This document shows positions 37,928-44,833 of a stretch of 44,833 nucleotides of DNA, in pieces (position 1 is the first letter of the stretch; the number at the start of each line of letters is the position of its first letter). The stretch is from Rhodobiaceae bacterium (GTDB taxonomy: Bacteria; Pseudomonadota; Alphaproteobacteria; Puniceispirillales; Puniceispirillaceae), in the NCBI GenBank assembly GCA_018624035.1, contig JAAZUU010000004.1, positions 1 to 44,833 on the forward strand. The letters run 5' to 3'. The notes beneath the pieces were generated by a model. It was not told the DNA's origin. It worked only from the letters and a program-made list of their open reading frames with translations, and searched no databases. The translations under genes were made by a program, and so were the position numbers.

Positions 37928-38338
37928 ATGACTGGCGGCAAGAGCCTTTTTCATCGTTTTGCCTTGAAACAGAAGCTTGCCCTTGTGCGCAAGACCACAG
38001 CCGTGAAAACCCTGCAGGACGAACTTGACAGGGCCGTGAATGTCCGCGACCAGCTGGCCGAAATGGCCGAGGGCATGTCGGTACCGGTTGGTGAGACAAC
38101 GATCCGTCATCTCCGGTCCGCCAGCTGGTATGGCAATCAGGTCCATGATCAGCTGAATACCATTTCCAACCGGACTGAATTCCTGTCAGAGGAGGTGGCA
38201 AGCCATCGCCGCGATGCCGCCCAGACCCGTCATCGGCTTTCGCGTGCCGTCGAGCGAAGCGAGGCCGAGGATCGCGCCCGCCAGACCGAGCGTGAGGAAA
38301 GGTTCGAAGCCTCGATGCCGCCGCGTTATCGGAAGTAA
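37928..38338 (+). CDS. fliJ: Flagellar FliJ-like protein
   Basis: Directly after fliI; coiled-coil-rich MTGGKSLFHRFALKQKLALVRKTTAVKTLQDELDRAVNVRDQLAEMAEG. Confidence 0.7.
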   Translation: MTGGKSLFHRFALKQKLALVRKTTAVKTLQDELDRAVNVRDQLAEMAEGMSVPVGETTIRHLRSASWYGNQVHDQLNTISNRTEFLSEEVASHRRDAAQTRHRLSRAVERSEAEDRARQTEREERFEASMPPRYRK

Positions 38339-38350
38339 TGAGGCGCACTG

Positions 38351-40471
38351 ATGTTCGCGGACAATGGCGGGCATCTCTCCAGCGCTGGCATCCTTCTTGC
38401 AGTTACCCCTGTGGAATTGTCTTTCAATGCCGACATCACATTGGTCGGTGGCAGCAAACGGGGTCAGGTCATGAACACATTGAATGCCACGGCAGGCATG
38501 GTGCAAACATCTTCCTCCCTGTCACCTGCGGGAGATCTTGCAGGCATGAATCTTGGTGCCGACTCCGAAACGCTTGCCCTGTTTGCAAGTCTGTTTGCCA
38601 TGATGCAGACGCCGCAGCCTGACGGTTCTGCTGCCGTGCATGATGGTTGGGAAGAGGTGCCTCCGGCCATGGCAGACCCGGTGGGTCAGACGCCCGTTCC
38701 AGCAGCGGCCATGCTGATGGCGGCGCGGGGTCTTGGCAGTGGCGATGCACCGCAACTTTCAGACGATAACAGTGCCGGCGGCCGCGACATGACCCTGAAA
38801 ACCCAGGTTGATGGAGACGCTGCCAATCTTGTCAGGCTGCTGCTGACTGCGCGTGATATTGCGATGCCGGACCGTATCGGGGCCGAATCTGGCGCGCCGG
38901 ACGAGGTTGCGTCGGTACAGCTTGGCTCAGATCAGGATGAGGTTCCCGAAGGCACCGGTAAGACAGCGACTGAAATGCTCGCTGGCGCGATTGAAATTTT
39001 ACGCTCACTGGAGACAGCCGGCACCACCGAGGATGTCGTTGCCAACATAGCCGAGGTTACGCCGACGCCATCAAGGCAGGGCGAGATGGTGATGAACGCA
39101 TCACCGGATTTTGTCGGACCGATGCCGGTGGTAAGAACGCCGACACTTGCGGCACCATCGGCAGCATTCACAGGCCCGATGCCTTTGGCGACAATGCCGG
39201 TGGCGACAATGCCGGTGGCGACAATGCCGGAGTCCGGCGCCCCGTTGGCTGAATTGACAGGTCCGACGCCGGCGGTGACTGTGCCGACGCTTGTCGCAGC
39301 CTCGCCGGAATTCGTCGGCCCGATGCCGGCTGCGGTGATGGTGAATGCTGTTTCAGAAGCGGTTGGCACGGCTCAATCAGTCCCAGCCAACATGCCTGTC
39401 AGTGTTCCCGCCGGTGTTCATGCTAATGTTTCTGCCAATATCCCTGCCAATATCCCTGCCAATATTTCTGCCAATATTTCTGCTAATATTTCCGGCGGTG
39501 AACCCGGTCTGCGTCAATCCGCTGGGCTGTCGTCACCGATGACGATGACCGTGACCGAATTCGAGAGCGCCGAAGGTGAACTCCATCCTGCCGATATGGT
39601 GGCAGCCAGGAAAGATGGACGGGCCATGACTGGTGGTCGTGATCCGATCGGCAAAGATGCGGATGGTCAGCTTGGCAGGGGTGCGCGCCAGATGACAGAG
39701 ACGCAGGTTCAGACATCCACAAACATGGCGGCCACCCTGAGGCAATCCACAATGCAGGGTGCCACGCAGATCCTTTCCCAGATGCACACCAAACAGGCAC
39801 CGCATACCTCGCAGACCGCTACAGCGATATCTACAAGCACCGCAAGTGATGTAACCGGGCAGTCAAATGCCAGCCAGACAGGTGGGCACACCGGCGGTCA
39901 GTCTGGCGGTCAGTCTGGCGGTCAGTCCGGCACACAACATATGGCAGATGCGAGCAGCGCACGTGGCGCCGGTGATCGCACCATGCTTCATCGGCTGAAT
40001 ACCGAGACGGCAGGATGGACCGAAGCGATGGTCAAGCGCCTGAGCTCCGATCTTCAGGCAGGCGTGCGGAATGTGCGCATGATCCTCGAACCTCGTCACC
40101 TTGGCAGATTGAATGTCGAGCTTGGCCTTCGCGATGGTCGGGCATCGATCCGGATCGCTGCCGAGACCGCAGAGGCGGCACGACTGCTGTCCACCGCGCG
40201 TGGCCAGCTTGGTCAGATGCTGGAAAGTGCCGGTCTGCGGCTTGCCGGTTTTCAGGCATCAGGGACCGGTGGTGATGCCTCCTTCGTAGATGGCCAGGGT
40301 TCGAATGCGCAGGCTGGTCAGGATGGCGGCAAAAATGCTGGCCGTAATCAAGATTTTTCTAATAAAATGATGTCACAGGACTCGGATCCTCGTGAAAATG
40401 AAACGTCGAGTGAAGGGGCGGATGATGCTATTCGTGCCGGCGAAACGGCCGTGTTGAGTATTTTGGCATAA
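38351..40471 (+). CDS. fliK: Flagellar hook-length control protein FliK
   Basis: C-terminal LSSDLQAGVRNVRMILEPRHLGRLNVELGLRDGRASIRIAAETAEAARLLSTARGQLGQMLESAGLRL is the FliK core; long low-complexity N-terminal part. Confidence 0.9.
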   Translation: MFADNGGHLSSAGILLAVTPVELSFNADITLVGGSKRGQVMNTLNATAGMVQTSSSLSPAGDLAGMNLGADSETLALFASLFAMMQTPQPDGSAAVHDGWEEVPPAMADPVGQTPVPAAAMLMAARGLGSGDAPQLSDDNSAGGRDMTLKTQVDGDAANLVRLLLTARDIAMPDRIGAESGAPDEVASVQLGSDQDEVPEGTGKTATEMLAGAIEILRSLETAGTTEDVVANIAEVTPTPSRQGEMVMNASPDFVGPMPVVRTPTLAAPSAAFTGPMPLATMPVATMPVATMPESGAPLAELTGPTPAVTVPTLVAASPEFVGPMPAAVMVNAVSEAVGTAQSVPANMPVSVPAGVHANVSANIPANIPANISANISANISGGEPGLRQSAGLSSPMTMTVTEFESAEGELHPADMVAARKDGRAMTGGRDPIGKDADGQLGRGARQMTETQVQTSTNMAATLRQSTMQGATQILSQMHTKQAPHTSQTATAISTSTASDVTGQSNASQTGGHTGGQSGGQSGGQSGTQHMADASSARGAGDRTMLHRLNTETAGWTEAMVKRLSSDLQAGVRNVRMILEPRHLGRLNVELGLRDGRASIRIAAETAEAARLLSTARGQLGQMLESAGLRLAGFQASGTGGDASFVDGQGSNAQAGQDGGKNAGRNQDFSNKMMSQDSDPRENETSSEGADDAIRAGETAVLSILA
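39186..39230. repeat. Three perfect 15-bp tandem repeats (TGGCGACAATGCCGG) in fliK
   Basis: 39186-39200, 39201-39215, 39216-39230. Confidence 0.95.
39421..39492. repeat. Six 12-bp tandem repeats (TGCCAATATYYC) in fliK
   Basis: Encodes (S/P)AN(V/I) repeats: ANVSANIPANIPANISANISANIS. Confidence 0.95.
39893..39928. repeat. Three 12-bp tandem repeats (GGCGGTCAGTCT) in fliK
   Basis: Encodes GGQSGGQSGGQS; third copy has one mismatch. Confidence 0.95.
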
Positions 40472-40479
40472 ACTATGCA
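40464..40479 (+). promoter_or_regulatory. Putative sigma54 promoter for fliL, overlapping the fliK stop codon
   Basis: TGGCATAAACTATGCA: GG-N10-GC; -12 is ATGCA. Confidence 0.7.
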
Positions 40480-40566
40480 TTGTCCCATCCGGATGTTGAC
40501 ACCGGGTTTTGTTTGATCCCCCGCCATGTTTCGATATTGGCGAGGTCGCAAGGAAGGAAAAGTTAG

Positions 40567-41142
40567 ATGGCTGAAGATGATGCAGAAAAGAAGGCAAGCA
40601 GCGGGCTTGTCAAGAAACTGCTTATTTTTGGCGGTGGTGGCCTGCTGCTGGTGGCGATAGGTGTTGCTGCCGGCTGGCTGATCTTTGGCAGCAGCCAACC
40701 TGATCCTTCCGAAGAGATCGAGGAGATCATCGAGCGCAAGATGCAGGAGCGCGAGGCGGCCGAAATGGAGGCCGACAACGCTACTCCGCAGAAGCAGTCC
40801 AAGGACACGCCTGAGGAAGAAGTGTTTGAGACAATCTATCATGAATTCCCGGGGACCTTCACCACCAACCTGTCGGGATCACGCAAGATGTTGCAGGTCG
40901 GTATTGGCGTATCGACACAGTATGATGATACCGTCATGATGAATGTGGAGTCGCACCAGCTGGCGCTTCGCTCGGTAATTCTTGGCGTGATCAGCGATTT
41001 CACCGAGGATGATGTGAAGGGCGCGACAGGCCGCGACAAGCTTGCCGTCGCGCTTCGAGACAGCATCAACGCAAAGCTCGAGGCGCTGGAGAATTTTGGC
41101 GGCGTCGAGGAGGTTCATTTCACTTCCTTCGTGCTGCAATAG
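40567..41142 (+). CDS. fliL: Flagellar basal body-associated protein FliL
   Basis: Single N-terminal TM (LLIFGGGGLLLVAIGVAAGWLIFG), FTTNLSGSRKMLQVGIGVSTQYDD...LRDSINAKLEALENFGGVEEVHFTSFVLQ. Confidence 0.9.
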   Translation: MAEDDAEKKASSGLVKKLLIFGGGGLLLVAIGVAAGWLIFGSSQPDPSEEIEEIIERKMQEREAAEMEADNATPQKQSKDTPEEEVFETIYHEFPGTFTTNLSGSRKMLQVGIGVSTQYDDTVMMNVESHQLALRSVILGVISDFTEDDVKGATGRDKLAVALRDSINAKLEALENFGGVEEVHFTSFVLQ

Positions 41143-41215
41143 CGGCAGAGGAACGGTGACAGAGGACCGTGAAGCCGCGCCGTGTGCGTGGAGACCGGAA
41201 CCGAGGTAGAGAGAC

Positions 41216-42181
41216 GTGGCATCGACTCGCAAACTGAGCAGTGATGAAGTCAACGCCCTGATCGAGGGGCTTGGCAGCGAAAGCGCCCCGCCGTCCGCCA
41301 TTATGGATGGCGACGATGTGCGGCCTTTCCAGTTTGGTTCGGACGATCTTTCACTTCTTGGCGACTATCACGCTCTGCGCATCATCAATGAACGTTTTGC
41401 CAGGCTGGCGCGCGCGGTCTATCTGCCGATGTTGCGGATCCAGCCTCGTATTTCCTCATTCCCGCCGGAGGTTAAAACCTTTGATGAGTACACGGCCGGC
41501 ATCGAGAACTTCATGAGCCTCAGCATATCCCGTATTGAGGAATTGCGCGGCAACGTGTTGACGGTCTTCACACCGAACTTCATCTCGGTACTGACGAACA
41601 GCTATTACGGTGGCAAGATTGCCGCGTTGCCATCGAAGAAAACGGAATTCACGGCCACAGAAGAGCGCATCATAGAATTGGTCAATGATGGCCTCAATGA
41701 CACGCTCCAGGTAGCGTGGCGTGATCTGATGCAGATTACGGTGACGCATCAGAACCGCGAGATCAATCCGCAGTTCGCGTCCTTCGTGGATGGTGCGGAA
41801 CTGGTGATCATCTGTTCGTTTGTGGTCCAGCTCCCCGACACCGACGCAGCAAGTTTCGACGTGATCTATCCGCTGCAGACGCTGAAGCCGATTGCCGCAC
41901 AGCTGCGCTCGCGCCTGCAGGCCGATGTTGCCGAGGATGACCACACCTGGCGCGAAAAGATGGAACGGGCTGTTCTCAATATCCCGCTGTCGGTCACAGG
42001 ACGCCTCAGCGAACCGGTGGTATCGATGTACCAGCTGATCAACATGCAGATCGGCGACACCTTCCCCATTACGATCGGTGAGGGGGTCGAGGTCCAGATT
42101 GACGGTCAGGACGCCTTCCTTGGTGAACTTGGCGAGGTTGGTGTCAACGCCGCGATCAATTTGAAATCCCGCCTGAAATAG
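41216..42181 (+). CDS. fliM: Flagellar motor switch protein FliM
   Basis: LSSDEVNALIEGLG; ALRIINERFARLARAVYLPMLRIQPRIS...; GTG start. Confidence 0.93.
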   Translation: MASTRKLSSDEVNALIEGLGSESAPPSAIMDGDDVRPFQFGSDDLSLLGDYHALRIINERFARLARAVYLPMLRIQPRISSFPPEVKTFDEYTAGIENFMSLSISRIEELRGNVLTVFTPNFISVLTNSYYGGKIAALPSKKTEFTATEERIIELVNDGLNDTLQVAWRDLMQITVTHQNREINPQFASFVDGAELVIICSFVVQLPDTDAASFDVIYPLQTLKPIAAQLRSRLQADVAEDDHTWREKMERAVLNIPLSVTGRLSEPVVSMYQLINMQIGDTFPITIGEGVEVQIDGQDAFLGELGEVGVNAAINLKSRLK

Positions 42182-42207
42182 GGTGCGAGACGCGAAAGGA
42201 ACAGACG

Positions 42208-42528
42208 ATGTCTGACGAAACCGAGGTTGCAGAACCGGCCATAGATGCTGCCACAGCTGAACGTGTCAGTGCCGAGAATATGCGACTTCTCGAGAATATC
42301 GATGTTGCCCTGACCGTCGAGGTTGGCAAGGCGGAGATCAAGATTCGCGACCTTTTGCGCTTGAATGAGGGGTCGGTGATCGAACTTGACCGTCTTGCCG
42401 GTGATCCGCTGGATATTCTGGCCAATGGCACGATGATCGCCAAGGGCGAGGTCGTGATGGTTGGCGAGAGGTTTGGAATCCGCTTCACCGAAATCGTCGA
42501 CCCGGCGGCACGGATGGAGTCAATCTAG
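42208..42528 (+). CDS. fliN: Flagellar motor switch protein FliN
   Basis: LTVEVGKAEIKIRDLLRLNEGSVIELDRLAGDPLDILANGTMIAKGEVVMVGERFGIRFTEIV. Confidence 0.96.
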   Translation: MSDETEVAEPAIDAATAERVSAENMRLLENIDVALTVEVGKAEIKIRDLLRLNEGSVIELDRLAGDPLDILANGTMIAKGEVVMVGERFGIRFTEIVDPAARMESI

Positions 42529-42698
42529 GCTGAAGCCGCCCATTGTCGGCATTTTGACGGCAACAGCACCCGATCCGGATAACCTGTCGGGAAACTGGCT
42601 CACTGTCGCAGCTGTTTAAAGCCGCTGGTCTGTGAATATTTAAATTTTCACCAAAAAAACAGTGCATTAGAAAGTCGCAGCAGAGATGCTGCGTCTTC

Positions 42699-42714
42699 TG
42701 GCACGGTCTTTGCC
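42699..42714 (+). promoter_or_regulatory. Putative sigma54 promoter for fliO-P-Q-R
   Basis: TGGCACGGTCTTTGCC: TGGCACG-N4-TTGC. Confidence 0.87.
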
Positions 42715-42751
42715 TTTGGAATGGCGAACGCGCCACCAAGGGAGCCGTACC

Positions 42752-43195
42752 ATGCCAGTTCAGCCTGCCGTCTCGCTGGAGCAGATCGTCATCATCGTGG
42801 CGTTTCTCATGCTTCTGTTCGGGCTTACGTGGTTTATCCGGCGCCATCGTGGTGGCATCACGCGTCGCATCCATGCCGACCGGCGGATGACGCATATTGA
42901 GGATCTGTCACTGGCACCGCAGCAACGCGTTCACCTCATCGAGGTCGATGGCCGCACCTTTCTTGTTCATGCCGGCAAGGGGCATGCGGCGAGTTTCATT
43001 GCCGTTGATGGCAAGCCGGCCGAAGGCACTGCCTCGGCAAAACCGGATACGCCGCCACGTCGCAAGGGCAAGCCGGTCAGCAAGAAATCCACACCCGCGT
43101 CCGACACCGCCTCCGGCGCAAAGCCCGGAAACGCATTCGCCGCCGCTATTGCGCAGGCGCGCCGTAACAACCCTTCTGTGGAGTTTGGCAAATGA
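42752..43195 (+). CDS. fliO: Flagellar FliO-like protein
   Basis: MPVQPAVSLEQIVIIVAFLMLLFGLTWFIRR...; single TM then basic cytoplasmic part; overlaps fliP start. Confidence 0.75.
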   Translation: MPVQPAVSLEQIVIIVAFLMLLFGLTWFIRRHRGGITRRIHADRRMTHIEDLSLAPQQRVHLIEVDGRTFLVHAGKGHAASFIAVDGKPAEGTASAKPDTPPRRKGKPVSKKSTPASDTASGAKPGNAFAAAIAQARRNNPSVEFGK

Positions 43196-43977
43196 TTTCT
43201 GCCGCCACCATACCTGTCCGGCCCCTTGTTGGGCTTGGCATCCTGGCGTCCTTCATTTTAATGACGGTTCTGCCCACCACTCCCGTTCTGGCGCAGATCG
43301 GAGGCATTCCGGCGTTCAATATCAGTGAGGGTGAAGGCGGGTCCACCTATTCCCTGTCGCTGCAGATTCTGGCCCTGATGACGGCATTGACGCTGTTGCC
43401 ATCGCTTGTTCTGGGGATGACTTCCTTTACCCGTATCATCATTGTGCTGTCGCTTTTGCGTCAGGCAATGGGTACCCAGCAGACACCGCCGAACCAGGTT
43501 CTTGTGGCGATTGCGCTGTTCCTGACCCTGTTCATCATGGCACCAACGTTTTCCACGCTGAACGTCGATGTGATCGGCCCCTATCTGGACGGCCAGTTGC
43601 CGGCGGATATGGCGTTGGCAAACGGCGCCGAGGTGATGAAGCGCTTTCTGGTGCAAAATACCCGGGTCAACGATCTGGTCATGTTCACCGAGATGATGGG
43701 CGATCAGCCCTATGCGTCGGCAGAGGACGTGCCGTTAAACGTTCTGTTGCCTGCCTTCATCACTTCGGAGTTGAAGACCGCGTTTCAGATTGGTTTCCTG
43801 CTGTTTCTGCCCTTCCTTGTGATCGATATGGTGATCGCCTCTACATTGATGTCGCTTGGCATGATGATGTTGAGCCCGATGCTTGTATCGCTTCCCTTCA
43901 AGCTTTTGCTCTTTGTCCTTGTGGATGGCTGGGCAATGACTGTCGGATCGCTTGTCGCGACCTATTCAGTGGCCTGA
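43192..43977 (+). CDS. fliP: Flagellar export protein FliP
   Basis: SLSLQILALMTALTLLPSLVLGMTSFTRIIIVLSLLRQAMGTQQTPPNQVLVAIALFLTLFIM. Confidence 0.97.
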   Translation: MISAATIPVRPLVGLGILASFILMTVLPTTPVLAQIGGIPAFNISEGEGGSTYSLSLQILALMTALTLLPSLVLGMTSFTRIIIVLSLLRQAMGTQQTPPNQVLVAIALFLTLFIMAPTFSTLNVDVIGPYLDGQLPADMALANGAEVMKRFLVQNTRVNDLVMFTEMMGDQPYASAEDVPLNVLLPAFITSELKTAFQIGFLLFLPFLVIDMVIASTLMSLGMMMLSPMLVSLPFKLLLFVLVDGWAMTVGSLVATYSVA

Positions 43978-44004
43978 CAGAACATGTTCAGGAAGGAGTA
44001 ACCC

Positions 44005-44271
44005 ATGGGATTTGATGCAAATGTCGAACTTTTGAGGATCGCCTTCTGGCAGATCATCATGACGGCAGGCCCGCTTCTCGCTGTGGCTCTGGCAATCGGC
44101 CTTCTGGTCGGCATCATCCAGGCGGCGACCTCGATCAACGAGATGACGCTCAGCTTTGTGCCAAAGCTGGTTGTGGTGATCCTGACCTTTGGCATGCTGT
44201 CGACCTTCATGCTGACGCAGCTGTCGGACTTCTTCATCTTCACCTTCGACCAGATCGCCCAGGTGGGCTAG
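44005..44271 (+). CDS. fliQ: Flagellar export protein FliQ
   Basis: LLAVALAIGLLVGIIQAATSINEMTLSFVPKLVVVILTFGMLSTFMLTQLSDFF. Confidence 0.95.
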   Translation: MGFDANVELLRIAFWQIIMTAGPLLAVALAIGLLVGIIQAATSINEMTLSFVPKLVVVILTFGMLSTFMLTQLSDFFIFTFDQIAQVG

Positions 44272-44278
44272 ACACCTC

Positions 44279-44833
44279 ATGTTGGGAATGGCGACATCAC
44301 AGGTGATGCAGATGCCGGGTGTCGATCTGCAACTGGTGATGGAAATGCTTCTGCAGTACTTCCTTGCCAGCCTGCGGATTGGTGCCTTCCTGTTGTCGGC
44401 GCCGTTGTTTGGTGCCAGATGGCTTCCCCTGCAGGCTCGGATCATCATGGCGCTCAGTATTGGTGCGGCGGTGGTCAGCCTTGTGCCACCAATGGATGTG
44501 AACTTGCTGACATCCTCTATTGGAATGGCGATGATCTTCATCGAGATTGCCGTCGGCCTGACCGCGGGACTGACCCTGACGATCTGGTTTGCGGCGATGC
44601 TGATGGCAGGCGAGAAGATAGCTCACAGTTCCGGCCTTGGCTTTGCAGCGCAAGTTGATCCGATGACTGGCGCAAATACTCCGGTTGTCAGCCAAATTCT
44701 CTATCTCTTTCTTCTTGTTGTTTTCCTTTCGGTGGATGGGCATCTGTTCGCCATTGCGACCATGATTGAAAGCTACCGTATTCTCCCGCTTGGCACGCCA
44801 CTTGCGCCCGATGTGCTGGTGGCTGCCGGGATC
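44279..44833 (+). CDS. fliR: Flagellar export protein FliR (3' truncated by window)
   Basis: Open frame from ATG 44279 to window end: MLGMATSQVMQMPGVDLQLVMEMLLQYFLASLRIGAFLLSAPLFGARWLPLQARIIMALSIGAAV...; missing from the ORF track because it has no stop in the window. Confidence 0.92.
   Translation, partial: MLGMATSQVMQMPGVDLQLVMEMLLQYFLASLRIGAFLLSAPLFGARWLPLQARIIMALSIGAAVVSLVPPMDVNLLTSSIGMAMIFIEIAVGLTAGLTLTIWFAAMLMAGEKIAHSSGLGFAAQVDPMTGANTPVVSQILYLFLLVVFLSVDGHLFAIATMIESYRILPLGTPLAPDVLVAAGI

Noticed and set aside
39160-39930. fliK repeats considered as a CRISPR or minisatellite element
   Set aside because: Direct in-frame 12/15-bp units without spacers, inside a long coding frame.
44419-44658. 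79-aa plus-strand ORF near window end
   Set aside because: Out of frame with the open FliR reading frame (44279-44833).

Overview
The window is a bacterial flagellar locus, most likely alphaproteobacterial by gene content and style (taxonomy is inference). It has three parts. (1) Positions 1-8474 hold flgE (3' end), flgF, flgG, flgH, flgI, flgJ-like, flgK and flgL. (2) Positions about 8.6-28.3 kb are an accessory region: a GT-A-like protein, a TPR-glycosyltransferase, a single short flagellin, fliD, a ClC-type channel, a DUF5672-like protein, a complete dTDP-L-rhamnose operon (rmlA-C-D-B), a GT4 glycosyltransferase, a LicD-like protein, a methyltransferase, a CDP-glycerol glycerophosphotransferase-like protein, a TagD-like cytidylyltransferase, a decayed RgpF-like pseudogene and a conserved unknown. 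(3) Positions 28.8-44.8 kb hold fliS, a fliT-like gene, two sigma54 activators, and fliE-F-G-H-I-J-K-L-M-N-O-P-Q-R (fliR truncated by the window edge). The main observation is that many accessory genes are preceded by sites fitting the sigma54 -24/-12 pattern (GG-N10-GC, TGGCAyg-N4-TTGCw), as are flgG, fliD, fliL, fliO and the flbD-like gene. This suggests a modification island wired into the flagellar regulon and carrying a teichoic-acid-like glycerophosphate module beside rhamnose synthesis. All family calls come from reading motifs by eye; no database search was run. I saw no tRNA, rRNA, CRISPR array, intact transposase or phage gene.
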